From Hirudinaria manillensis (taxonomy: Eukaryota > Annelida > Clitellata > Hirudinida > Hirudinidae), in NCBI GenBank assembly GCA_034509925.1, contig CM067530.1, forward strand, positions 5,564,001 through 5,628,000: a stretch of 64,000 nt of DNA, given 5' to 3'. How positions within the stretch are numbered: the stretch's first letter is position 1; the number at the start of each line of letters is the position of its first letter. The position numbers and the translations under genes were made by a program. The notes beneath the pieces are model-generated. The model did not search any database. It saw only the letters and a program-made list of their open reading frames with translations, and was not told the DNA's origin. This document shows, in pieces, positions 24,601 to 34,137 of this stretch.

Positions 24601-25782
24601 GACTTAGTATGTCCTAATTATGAAAAGCAAGACTCTAATCAAATGGAGACTTACATCATATACCAGGTCCTCTTCAAATAAAAGCGTTTGATAAAAGCAA
24701 TGTCAAGCATTTATTAACGCTAATTTAAGCTTGAAATCTTTATTCTTGAAAACATTTCCAAATCAATTCCAGGTATCCAAAGATGAATATGAAAAGTGTG
24801 ACCTTCGAGATCTCCGTTACATGCTCTTAAACTGCAGTAGTCCCTTAAGCAGGCGGAGATACACCCTGAGGTTCCTGTCTTTCCAACCCATTCCTAACAG
24901 TCCCGAGTACAAAGAAGGACAAACTTACTACATCATGAGTGAGCTAATTGTCTCTGTAAATTAATAGAAGCTCATTTCCCTTGGGATTCCAATTTGAAAT
25001 CCCTGCTTGCAATCAAACAAATTCTTCCAGCTTTGATTAAACTTAAGTGGCATCTCAAGAGTGACTTATATTATTTTATTCTTAATTATTTTTCTTCTTG
25101 CACCGCCCATGCTGACATCACATAAAGTGAGACTTTAGGAAAAATAAGGCAGCAATAACTCTTGTCAAATTTTCAAACCCATTCTCCGTTAAAAAATAAA
25201 AATGTTTTCAGCAACTTCCACTGGGAGAATGGATGGCTTAAGCAATAGAGTTCATGGTGCCTGTCTAACTCAAAACATGAAACTATCCTTTTACATTCAA
25301 CGTTTGTTTATTTTTTGCTTCTTTTTTCACTTTATTATAAATCTTTATTTACTCTTTCCAATTTTTATCAAAGCTTAAATGCGTGTGATTATTTAATATT
25401 TTTAGCAAGTATAGTAAACACTGAGCCGCAAAAACCAAACGATAGTTCAGGTAACGTCCCCTCGAAACCAAATCTTTTCCCCAACCAGGTTACAACGACC
25501 GGTTAGATATTTATTGAATTACTTGTTGAATTTTATGATTTTATTTCATGATTTTTCTTAATTTTTGAAGAAAAATTGCAACAAAGCACATCAAAGCCAG
25601 TCAGAAAATTCAGTAGTCACACATATTATGTAAACACGCTTCAACACACCCAGACAAACTCCAAGCAATTTCAGGGCAGTGGGACCTCAGCTTCATTGAA
25701 AAACGTTTTTCATATATTCTTAACGACTGTGATACTTTTATTCTTAGCTTGCAGTTGTAACTGGTGTTTAATATTATTATAA
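21700..25782 (+). CDS. Ephrin, GPI-anchored type (Eph receptor ligand)
   Basis: Ephrins are cell-surface ligands of Eph receptor tyrosine kinases and act in contact-mediated guidance. Six exons: 21700-21803, 24546-24666, 24773-24938, 25212-25301, 25406-25450, 25571-25782; 738 bases, 245 aa plus stop, all phases agreeing. Order: a short signal peptide (MKSCLTLVACLM core); the ephrin receptor-binding domain with IYWNST, VDLVCPNY, YIIYQVSKDEYEKCDL, NCSSP, YTLRFLSF, KEGQTYYIM, and GACLTQNMKLSF (the four conserved cysteines are C of CPNY, CDL, NCS and GAC); then a Ser/Thr/Gln-rich stalk, a GSGTSAS segment suiting GPI attachment, and a terminal hydrophobic stretch (IFLTTVILLFLAC) without a cytoplasmic tail. 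The exon at 25406 has a second in-phase donor after 25501 that would lengthen the stalk by 17 residues. The donor at 24667 (GTCCTC) is weak. The first ATG giving the long frame is 21700. Confidence 0.93.
21804..24545 (+). other. Long first intron of ephrin
   Basis: This 2.7-kb intron has a strong GTAAGTA donor and a CCTGGCAG acceptor. I see no gene inside it. It contains a (TA)n tract at 23797-23815 and, just before the acceptor, a GATGAC/GATAAC-rich simple repeat (24442-24520). A long intron after the signal-peptide exon is the usual ephrin arrangement. Confidence 0.8.
24442..24520. repeat. GATGAC/GACGAT-rich simple repeat
   Basis: Irregular 6- and 9-bp GAT-based units lie just upstream of the second ephrin exon. 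Short open frames on both strands here are products of the repeat. Confidence 0.85.
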
Positions 25783-25841
25783 TTTTATTTTAATTATTAT
25801 CATTTTTGTAACAATTCCTTTATTATTTTTGAACATTTGTA

Positions 25842-25847
25842 AATAAA
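25842..25847 (+). terminator. Ephrin poly(A) signal
   Basis: AATAAA lies 60 bases after the ephrin stop codon, within an AT-rich tract, and would give a very short 3' UTR. Confidence 0.6.
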
Positions 25848-27017
25848 TTGGAAAGGCTTCGAGAAATCGTGACATGATCTGAGTTTTTGTGGCATGGTAA
25901 TCACAAGGGACTTCCCGAATGATGATGATTTGGATGTGTGGAATTGCACGCTTGGAGTTATCCACGCACGTGTGGAATTATATATGCACGAACCTTCCTA
26001 CTGCCTTTCTGACGTCCTGCGGTGTGCAGACCGCTATGAAGAGCTATTTATGAAGAGCTGTGTATTAATGACCCATTGACAACATCTGCTCCATTGTCAT
26101 CAGAAACAGATAGAGCTCCAGCTGTGGAAATCACACCGGTTTTGGAAATGAATTTTAAAATAGGTTCGAAGAAAGGACTTTTTTTGCGGAACTTTTTATT
26201 TGCGGCGAGAGGATTAGATGAGCAAGTTTTAGACTGTAGTCGTTTTGGTAAATCCATGCATTTGTTACCTAATACATGCAATAATTCCAAAATTATGAGG
26301 CTTGAAATGAATTAACTTGCATGAGTGAATTTGTGAACTTTTTTGTCCATCTTATCCGATCTCTGAGGACATAATTCTCTGTTGGCATTGGGTGTGTACC
26401 GAACTTTAAAAATGATTACATTTTCGAAATATCGATGATGCTTTCCAATTCCATAGTTTTAATAAACGTCGCAGGCAAAAGTGATTGAAACCACTTTATT
26501 ATACTTAATTAAAACTCGATTTTTCACGACCCGCACCTTTTGATGTCAAATGTATTTAATGAAGGACCTTGCAATGTATGATATATTTGTAACGCTTTTG
26601 TAAAAAAAAAACTGTTAAAGTACGAACCAAAGATTTAAGTAGGCCTTGCTTAAAATTATGGTAGAAAAAATAAACCAAAAACTAAGTAACCACAACTTAC
26701 AATTCATTTTATGACAAATGATATCATTAAAAACAACAGTAAAATATTGATTTAAATGTTATTTCAGTAGAGAAAGGAATATAATTCTGTCAGCGCAGCG
26801 ATACTTTAACTGGAAATTCACGACATAAATTGGGTCTCTAATGATTTGCGATGCAGGACAAATAATGGTGTTATTGATATTGGAAATGTGTTGGCAGGAG
26901 GCTTGTAAATTTTACACACTCTTTCAGAGAGACTTGAGACCATGGACAAAAATGAAAATGATTGTGGGCAATTCGTAACAAAATCATGATTTTTGCAGGA
27001 TTATTTTCGACTGCTGC
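25848..27017. other. Interval between ephrin and the RRM array
   Basis: No gene could be supported. An open frame at 26076-26315 (79 codons) has mixed composition but no recognisable domain and no clear splice partner. The sequence just before the array (to 27017) is unrelated to the array. It includes a TTTTTGCAG that could act as a splice acceptor at 26999. Confidence 0.5.
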
Positions 27018-27186
27018 ACATAATAGCCGAAACGGATATTCGGAACGGATTTCTTGTGGACTAGACGAATATAAATGTTCTCTAAAAGAGCCTGTACGTA
27101 AACAGCAACGGAAAAAATTGACAACTGCACATCACGACGTCATTCAAGATCTTCACCTGAGAAACCTTTACGTTGTTGTCGTCTAA
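27018..27186 (+). pseudogene. Truncated left-edge copy: C-terminal tail of the RRM array gene
   Basis: From CACATAATAGCC onward the sequence matches the 3' end of every array gene: the basic tail, its TAA stop and the spacer that follows. The RRM part is missing, and upstream bases are unrelated. The tail frame stays open leftward for about 19 codons, through GLFSTAAHN, to an AG at 26998-26999. Either this is a remnant left by unequal exchange at the array boundary, or it is the final exon of an ancestral split gene whose tail was captured by the array. It carries the DVIQ form of the tail, as in the nearest genes. Confidence 0.8.
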
Positions 27187-27681
27187 AACCGCAAATTCTT
27201 TGCGCGATTCTTATTGCTGACCATTTTATCAGTCGAATTATATATTTATAATGTCGTATTTTTAATTTAACCGTTGACAATAAATGCATCAAACGAAATC
27301 CATATAGAATCGTTTTAAAATACATATTTTTAATTGTTAGACATAAAAATTAGTTAATTTTGCATTGTTTTATTATAAATGTCGATGAACCGGATATTTT
27401 TTTTAAAACCATTTTTGCATCTCTATCATCCATTAACGTTTGAATGTTAAATTATAAGTGAAAATTTAATAACGAAATCATTGCATTAGATGGTTTATTT
27501 TTTATATCTTTTAGGGGTGAAAATATAATTAGTTAAACATTAAATTAGTGAAAGAAATTAATTAATTTATATATTTTTAAGATTCAGCATCTTTTTAGCG
27601 AACGACGATGCATTACTTAAGATAAATCTATCACACAAAAAAGCACCAATTAAAGTTAAAAACCGTCTAAGAGAAACCGAA
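27187..27681 (+). promoter_or_regulatory. Array spacer: poly(A) signal and promoter candidate
   Basis: This is the first of thirteen near-identical spacers (others start at 30115, 31882, 33643, 36190, 37946, 43220, 46934, 50312, 53626, 57328, 59470 and 62005). An AATAAA at 27279-27284 lies about 93 bases after the preceding stop. A TTATATAT box at 27568-27575 lies about 107 bases before the next start codon, suiting initiation near 27600 and an 80-base leader. The start context is CCGAAATGG. The spacer is AT-rich, while the gene bodies are not. Its conservation across the array suggests that each gene is a self-contained transcription unit, but could equally reflect homogenisation. Confidence 0.55.
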
Positions 27682-30114
27682 ATGGAAACGTGTGGTTATT
27701 ACAACTCATTCGATAACAAAAACACTGAAGTACTCAGTCAGGAAGAAAATCAGGATTACGAAGTGTTCGTATCCAATCTGAGTTACGATGTGACAGAGGA
27801 AGAGCTGGAAGAACTCTTTATCACCAAGTTGCCCGTTAAGAGAGTCAGAATCTTTCGCAATGAAGACGGCTCGAGCTCGGGAACGGCCGAAGTGGTGTTT
27901 CACAGCATGTTCGACAGATTCAAGTCTTTCCTCATGTTCGGGAACAAGACTTTGCAAGGACGTCGTTTGAGGTTAAAATGCGGAGGAGAAGCCGTTAGAT
28001 TCGGTAGAAGTAGCTATGAAAATCATGTTAACGTTGACACGAGCGTCTACTGCGAAAGTGAATGTTACACAGAGAAATGGGAGGAAGAGTCGAACGATAA
28101 CGCATATTCGACAACGAAAACGGTCGAGGAAGAAGACAAGGATTACGAAGTGTTCGTATCCAATCTGAGTTACGATGTGACGGAGGAAGAGCTGGAAGCA
28201 CACTTTCTCACCAAGTTGCCCGTCAAGAGAGTCAGAATCTTTCGCAATGAAGACGGCTCGAGCTCGGGAACGGCCGAAGTGGTGTTTCACAGCATGTTCG
28301 ACAGGTTCAAGTCTTTCCTCATGTTCGGGAACAAGACTTTGCAAGGACGTCGTTTGAGGTTAAAATGCGGAGGAGAAGCCGTTAGATTCGGACGAAGTAG
28401 CTATGAAAATCAGGCTACCGAAAACGTTGACACGAGCGTCTACTGCGAAAGTGAATGTTCCACAGAGAAATGGGAGGAAGAGTCGAACGATAACGCATAT
28501 TCGACAACGAAAACGGTCGATGAAGAAGACAAGGATTACGAAGTGTTCGTATCCAATCTGAGTTACGATGTGACGGAGGAAGAGCTGGAAGCACACTTTA
28601 TCACCAAGTTGCCCGTCAAGAGAGTCAGAATCTTTCGCAATGAAGACGGATCGAGCTCGGGAACGGCCGAAGTGGTATTTCACAGCATGTTCGACAGATT
28701 CAAGTCTTTCCTTATGTTCGGGAACAAGAATTTGCAAGGACGTCGCTTGAGGTTAAAATGCGGAGGAGAAGCCGTTAGATTCGGTAGAAGAAGCTATGAA
28801 AATCATGTTAACGTTGACACGAGCGTCTACTGCGAAAGTGAATGTTACACAGAGAAATGGGAGGAAGAGTCGAACGATAACGCATATTCGACAACGAAAA
28901 CGGTCGAGGAAGAAGACAAGGATTACGAAGTGTTCGTATCCAATCTGAGTTACGATGTGACGGAGGAAGAGCTGGAAGCACACTTTCTCACCAAGTTGCC
29001 CGTCAAGAGAGTCAGAATCTTTCGCAATGAAGACGGCTCGAGCTCGGGAACGGCCGAAGTGGTGTTTCACAGCATGTTCGACAGGTTCAAGTCTTTCCTC
29101 ATGTTCGGGAACAAGACTTTGCAAGGACGTCGTTTGAGGTTAAAATGCGGAGGAGAAGCCGTTAGATTCGGACGAAGTAGCTATGAAAATCAGGCTACCG
29201 AAAACGTTGACACGAGCGTCTACTGCGAAAGTGAATGTTCCACAGAGAAATGGGAGGAAGAGTCGAACGATAACGCATATTCGACAACGAAAACGGTCGA
29301 TGAAGAAGACAAGGATTACGAAGTGTTCGTATCCAATCTGAGTTACGATGTGACGGAGGAAGAGCTGGAAGCACACTTTATCACCAAGTTGCCCGTCAAG
29401 AGAGTCAGAATCTTTCGCAATGAAGACGGATCGAGCTCGGGAACGGCCGAAGTGGTATTTCACAGCATGTTCGACAGATTCAAGTCTTTCCTTATGTTCG
29501 GGAACAAGAATTTGCAAGGACGTCGCTTGAGGTTAAAATGCGGAGGAGAAGCCGTTAGATTCGGTAGAAGAAGCTATGAAAATCATGTTAACGTTGACAC
29601 GAGCGTCTACTGCGAAAGTGAATGTTACACAGAGAAATGGGAGGAAGAGTCGAACGATAACGCATATTCGACAACGAAAACGGTCGAGGAAGAAGACAAG
29701 GATTACGAAGTGTTCGTATCCAATCTGAGTTACGATGTGACGGAGGAAGAGCTGGAAGCACACTTTATCACCAAGTTGCCCGTCAAGAGAGTCAGAATCT
29801 TTCGCAATGAAGACGGATCGAGCTCGGGAACGGCCGAAGTGGTATTTCACAGCATGTTCGACAGATTCAAGTCTTTCCTTATGTTCGGGAACAAGAATTT
29901 GCAAGGACGTCGCTTGAGGTTAAAATGCGGTGGAGCGGCGGTCGCACATAATAGCCGAAACGGATATTCGGAACGGATTTCTTGTGGACTAGACGAATAT
30001 AAATGTTCTCTAAAAGAGCCTGTACGTAAACAGCAACGGAAAAAATTGACAACTGCACATCACGACGTCATTCAAGATCTTCACCTGAGAAACCTTTACG
30101 TTGTTGTCGTCTAA
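27682..30114 (+). CDS. Poly-RRM protein 1, 6 RRM units, 810 aa
   Basis: Cap METCGYYNSFDNKN, then RRM 1 at residues 26-100: RNP2-like VFVSNL (28-33), helix TEEELEELF, RNP1-like SGTAEVVF (66-73), final strand LQGRRLRLK. The RNP1 lacks the usual aromatics at positions 3 and 5 (T and E here), as in the Aly/REF mRNA-export adaptors (GTADVHF type). Linkers of about 50 residues are acidic and contain CESEC. The tail (VAHNSRNGYSERIS...LYVVVV) is basic. Two-unit blocks are duplicated: bases 28021-28800 and 28801-29580 look identical throughout. Unusually, the end-type marker KNLQGR occurs in units 3, 5 and 6, so the gene looks built from repeated gene ends. The function is unknown; RNA or protein binding by the RRMs is an inference from the fold. 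Confidence 0.88.
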   Translation: METCGYYNSFDNKNTEVLSQEENQDYEVFVSNLSYDVTEEELEELFITKLPVKRVRIFRNEDGSSSGTAEVVFHSMFDRFKSFLMFGNKTLQGRRLRLKCGGEAVRFGRSSYENHVNVDTSVYCESECYTEKWEEESNDNAYSTTKTVEEEDKDYEVFVSNLSYDVTEEELEAHFLTKLPVKRVRIFRNEDGSSSGTAEVVFHSMFDRFKSFLMFGNKTLQGRRLRLKCGGEAVRFGRSSYENQATENVDTSVYCESECSTEKWEEESNDNAYSTTKTVDEEDKDYEVFVSNLSYDVTEEELEAHFITKLPVKRVRIFRNEDGSSSGTAEVVFHSMFDRFKSFLMFGNKNLQGRRLRLKCGGEAVRFGRRSYENHVNVDTSVYCESECYTEKWEEESNDNAYSTTKTVEEEDKDYEVFVSNLSYDVTEEELEAHFLTKLPVKRVRIFRNEDGSSSGTAEVVFHSMFDRFKSFLMFGNKTLQGRRLRLKCGGEAVRFGRSSYENQATENVDTSVYCESECSTEKWEEESNDNAYSTTKTVDEEDKDYEVFVSNLSYDVTEEELEAHFITKLPVKRVRIFRNEDGSSSGTAEVVFHSMFDRFKSFLMFGNKNLQGRRLRLKCGGEAVRFGRRSYENHVNVDTSVYCESECYTEKWEEESNDNAYSTTKTVEEEDKDYEVFVSNLSYDVTEEELEAHFITKLPVKRVRIFRNEDGSSSGTAEVVFHSMFDRFKSFLMFGNKNLQGRRLRLKCGGAAVAHNSRNGYSERISCGLDEYKCSLKEPVRKQQRKKLTTAHHDVIQDLHLRNLYVVVV

Positions 30115-30609
30115 AACCGCAAATTCTTTGCGCGATTCTTATTGCTGACCATTTTATCAGTCGAATTATATATTTATAATGTCGTATTTTTAATTTAACC
30201 GTTGACAATAAATGCATCAAACGAAATCCATATAGAATCGTTTTAACATACATATTTTTAATTGTTAGACATACAAATTAGTTAATTTTGCATTGTTTTA
30301 TTATAAATGTCGATGAACCGGATATTTTTTTTAAAACCATTTTTGCATCTCTATCATCCATTAACGTTTGAATGTTAAATTATAAGTGAAAATTTAATAA
30401 CGAAATCATTGCATTAGATGGTTTATTTTTTATATCTTTTAGGGGTGAAAATATAATTAGTTAAACATTAAATTAGTGAAAGAAATTAATTAATTTATAT
30501 ATTTTTAAGATTCAGCATCTTTTTAGCGAACGACGATGCATTACTTAAGATAAATCTATCACACAAAAAAGCACCAATTAAAGTTAAAAACCGTCTAAGA
30601 GAAACCGAA

Positions 30610-31881
30610 ATGGAAACGTGTGGTTATTACAACTCATTCGATAACAAAAACACTGAAGTACTCAGTCAGGAAGAAAATCAGGATTACGAAGTGTTCGTAT
30701 CCAATCTGAGTTACGATGTGACAGAGGAAGAGCTGGAAGAACTCTTTATCACCAAGTTGCCCGTTAAGAGAGTCAGAATCTTTCGCAATGAAGACGGCTC
30801 GAGCTCGGGAACGGCCGAAGTGGTGTTTCACAGCATGTTCGACAGGTTCAAGTCTTTCCTCATGTTCGGGAACAAGACTTTGCAAGGACGTCGTTTGAGG
30901 TTAAAATGCGGAGGAGAAGCCGTTAGATTCGGACGAAGTAGCTATGAAAATCAGGCTACCGAAAACGTTGACACGAGCGTCTACTGCGAAAGTGAATGTT
31001 CCACAGAGAAATGGGAGGAAGAGTCGAACGATAACGCATATTCGACAACGAAAACGGTCGATGAAGAAGACAAGGATTACGAAGTGTTCGTATCCAATCT
31101 GAGTTACGATGTGACGGAGGAAGAGCTGGAAGCACACTTTATCACCAAGTTGCCCGTCAAGAGAGTCAGAATCTTTCGCAATGAAGACGGATCGAGCTCG
31201 GGAACGGCCGAAGTGGTATTTCACAGCATGTTCGACAGGTTCAAGTCTTTCCTCATGTTCGGGAACAAGACTTTGCAAGGACGTCGTTTGAGGTTAAAAT
31301 GCGGAGGAGAAGCCGTTAGATTCGGACGAAGTAGCTATGAAAATCAGGCTACCGAAAACGTTGACACGAGCGTCTACTGCGAAAGTGAATGTTCCACAGA
31401 GAAATGGGAGGAAGAGTCGAACGATAACGCATATTCGACAACGAAAACGGTCGATGAAGAAGACAAGGATTACGAAGTGTTCGTATCCAATCTGAGTTAC
31501 GATGTGACGGAGGAAGAGCTGGAAGCACACTTTATCACCAAGTTGCCCGTCAAGAGAGTCAGAATCTTTCGCAATGAAGACGGATCGAGCTCGGGAACGG
31601 CCGAAGTGGTATTTCACAGCATGTTCGACAGATTCAAGTCTTTCCTTATGTTCGGGAACAAGAATTTGCAAGGACGTCGCTTGAGGTTAAAATGCGGTGG
31701 AGCGGCGGTCGCACATAATAGCCGAAACGGATATTCGGAACGGATTTCTTGTGGACTAGACGAATATAAATGTTCTCTAAAAGAGCCTGTACGTAAACAG
31801 CAACGGAAAAAATTGACAACTGCACATCACGACGTCATTCAAGATCTTCACCTGAGAAACCTTTACGTTGTTGTCGTCTAA
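30610..31881 (+). CDS. Poly-RRM protein 2, 3 RRM units, 423 aa
   Basis: One of the shortest array members. Both linkers are the long QATENV...STEK type, giving 131-residue spacing, whereas most genes begin with the short HVNV...YTEK linker. The first unit has the EELFITK form, the second EAHFITK, and the last has the KNLQGR end marker followed directly by the tail (GGAAVAHN, DVIQ form). The single open frame starts at the only in-frame ATG near the cap. Confidence 0.87.
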   Translation: METCGYYNSFDNKNTEVLSQEENQDYEVFVSNLSYDVTEEELEELFITKLPVKRVRIFRNEDGSSSGTAEVVFHSMFDRFKSFLMFGNKTLQGRRLRLKCGGEAVRFGRSSYENQATENVDTSVYCESECSTEKWEEESNDNAYSTTKTVDEEDKDYEVFVSNLSYDVTEEELEAHFITKLPVKRVRIFRNEDGSSSGTAEVVFHSMFDRFKSFLMFGNKTLQGRRLRLKCGGEAVRFGRSSYENQATENVDTSVYCESECSTEKWEEESNDNAYSTTKTVDEEDKDYEVFVSNLSYDVTEEELEAHFITKLPVKRVRIFRNEDGSSSGTAEVVFHSMFDRFKSFLMFGNKNLQGRRLRLKCGGAAVAHNSRNGYSERISCGLDEYKCSLKEPVRKQQRKKLTTAHHDVIQDLHLRNLYVVVV

Positions 31882-32376
31882 AACCGCAAATTCTTTGCGC
31901 GATTCTTATTGCTGACCATTTTATCAGTCGAATTATATATTTATAATGTCGTATTTTTAATTTAACCGTTGACAATAAATGCATCAAACGAAATCCATAT
32001 AGAATCGTTTTAACATACATATTTTTAATTGTTAGACATACAAATTAGTTAATTTTGCATTGTTTTATTATAAATGTCGATGAACCGGATATTTTTTTTA
32101 AAACCATTTTTGCATCTCTATCATCCATTAACGTTTGAATGTTAAATTATAAGTGAAAATTTAATAACGAAATCATTGCATTAGATGGTTTATTTTTTAT
32201 ATCTTTTAGGGGTGAAAATATAATTAGTTAAACATTAAATTAGTGAAAGAAATTAATTAATTTATATATTTTTAAGATTCAGCATCTTTTTAGCGAACGA
32301 CGATGCATTACTTAAGATAAATCTATCACACAAAAAAGCACCAATTAAAGTTAAAAACCGTCTAAGAGAAACCGAA

Positions 32377-33642
32377 ATGGAAACGTGTGGTTATTACAAC
32401 TCATTCGATAACAAAAACACTGAAGTACTCAGTCAGGAAGAAAATCAGGATTACGAAGTGTTCGTATCCAATCTGAGTTACGATGTGACAGAGGAAGAGC
32501 TGGAAGAACTCTTTATCACCAAGTTGCCCGTTAAGAGAGTCAGAATCTTTCGCAATGAAGACGGCTCGAGCTCGGGAACGGCCGAAGTGGTGTTTCACAG
32601 CATGTTCGACAGATTCAAGTCTTTCCTCATGTTCGGGAACAAGACTTTGCAAGGACGTCGTTTGAGGTTAAAATGCGGAGGAGAAGCCGTTAGATTCGGT
32701 AGAAGTAGCTATGAAAATCATGTTAACGTTGACACGAGCGTCTACTGCGAAAGTGAATGTTACACAGAGAAATGGGAGGAAGAGTCGAACGATAACGCAT
32801 ATTCGACAACGAAAACGGTCGAGGAAGAAGACAAGGATTACGAAGTGTTCGTATCCAATCTGAGTTACGATGTGACGGAGGAAGAGCTGGAAGCACACTT
32901 TCTCACCAAGTTGCCCGTCAAGAGAGTCAGAATCTTTCGCAATGAAGACGGCTCGAGCTCGGGAACGGCCGAAGTGGTGTTTCACAGCATGTTCGACAGG
33001 TTCAAGTCTTTCCTCATGTTTGGGAACAAGACTTTGCAAGGACGTCGTTTGAGGTTAAAATGCGGAGGAGAAGCCGTTAGATTCGGACGAAGTAGCAATG
33101 AAAATCAGGCTACCCAAAACGTTGACACGAGCGTCTACTACGAAAGTGAATGTTCCACAGAGAAATGGGAGGAAGAGTCGAACGATAACGCATATTCGAC
33201 AACGAAAACGGTCGATGAAGAAGACAAGGATTACGAAGTGTTCGTATCCAATCTGAGTTACGATGTGACGGAGGAAGAGCTGGAAGCACACTTTATCACC
33301 AAGTTGCCCGTCAAGAGAGTCAGAATCTTTCGCAATGAAGACGGATCGAGCTCGGGAACGGCCGAAGTGGTATTTCACAGCATGTTCGACAGATTCAAGT
33401 CTTTCCTTATGTTCGGGAACAAGAATTTGCAAGGACGTCGCTTGAGGTTAAAATGCGGTGGAGCGGCGGTCGCACATAATAGCCGAAACGGATATTCGGA
33501 ACGGATTTCTTGTGGACTAGACGAATATAAATGTTCTCTAAAAGAGCCTGTACGTAAACAGCAACGGAAAAAATTGACAACTGCACATCACGACATCATT
33601 CAAGATCTTCACCTGAGAAACCTTTACGTTGTTGTCGTCTAA
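32377..33642 (+). CDS. Poly-RRM protein 3, 3 RRM units, 421 aa
   Basis: First linker HVNV type, second QAT type. The second linker carries three private changes: SSNEN for SSYEN, QATQN for QATEN, and YYESEC for YCESEC, which loses the first cysteine of the CESEC pair. These are the densest amino-acid changes in the array, so this copy may be less tightly homogenised. The tail is the DIIQ form. Confidence 0.87.
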   Translation: METCGYYNSFDNKNTEVLSQEENQDYEVFVSNLSYDVTEEELEELFITKLPVKRVRIFRNEDGSSSGTAEVVFHSMFDRFKSFLMFGNKTLQGRRLRLKCGGEAVRFGRSSYENHVNVDTSVYCESECYTEKWEEESNDNAYSTTKTVEEEDKDYEVFVSNLSYDVTEEELEAHFLTKLPVKRVRIFRNEDGSSSGTAEVVFHSMFDRFKSFLMFGNKTLQGRRLRLKCGGEAVRFGRSSNENQATQNVDTSVYYESECSTEKWEEESNDNAYSTTKTVDEEDKDYEVFVSNLSYDVTEEELEAHFITKLPVKRVRIFRNEDGSSSGTAEVVFHSMFDRFKSFLMFGNKNLQGRRLRLKCGGAAVAHNSRNGYSERISCGLDEYKCSLKEPVRKQQRKKLTTAHHDIIQDLHLRNLYVVVV

Positions 33643-34137
33643 AACCGCAAATTCTTTGCGCGATTCTTATTGCTGACCATTTTATCTGTCGAATTATATA
33701 TTTATAATGTCGTATTTTTAATTTAACCGTTGACAATAAATGCATCAAACGAAATCCATATAGAATCGTTTTAAAATACATATTTTTAATTGTTAGACAT
33801 AAAAATTAGTTAATTTTGCATTGTTTTATTATAAATGTCGATGAACCGGATATTTTTTTTAAAACCATTTTTGCATCTCTATCATCCATTAACGTTTGAA
33901 TGTTAAATTATAAGTGAAAATTTAATAACGAAATCATTGCATTAGATGGTTTATTTTTTATATCTTTTAGGGGTGAAAATATAATTAGTTAAACATTAAA
34001 TTAGTGAAAGAAATTAATTAATTTATATATTTTTAAGATTCAGCATCTTTTTAGCGAACGACGATGCATTACTTAAGATAAATCTATCACACAAAAAAGC
34101 ACCAATTAAAGTTTAAAACCGTCTAAGAGAAACCGAA

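Noticed and set aside
26076-26315. 79-codon open frame after ephrin
   Set aside because: It has no domain and no convincing splice link to ephrin. It could be an unannotated exon, but the evidence is too thin.
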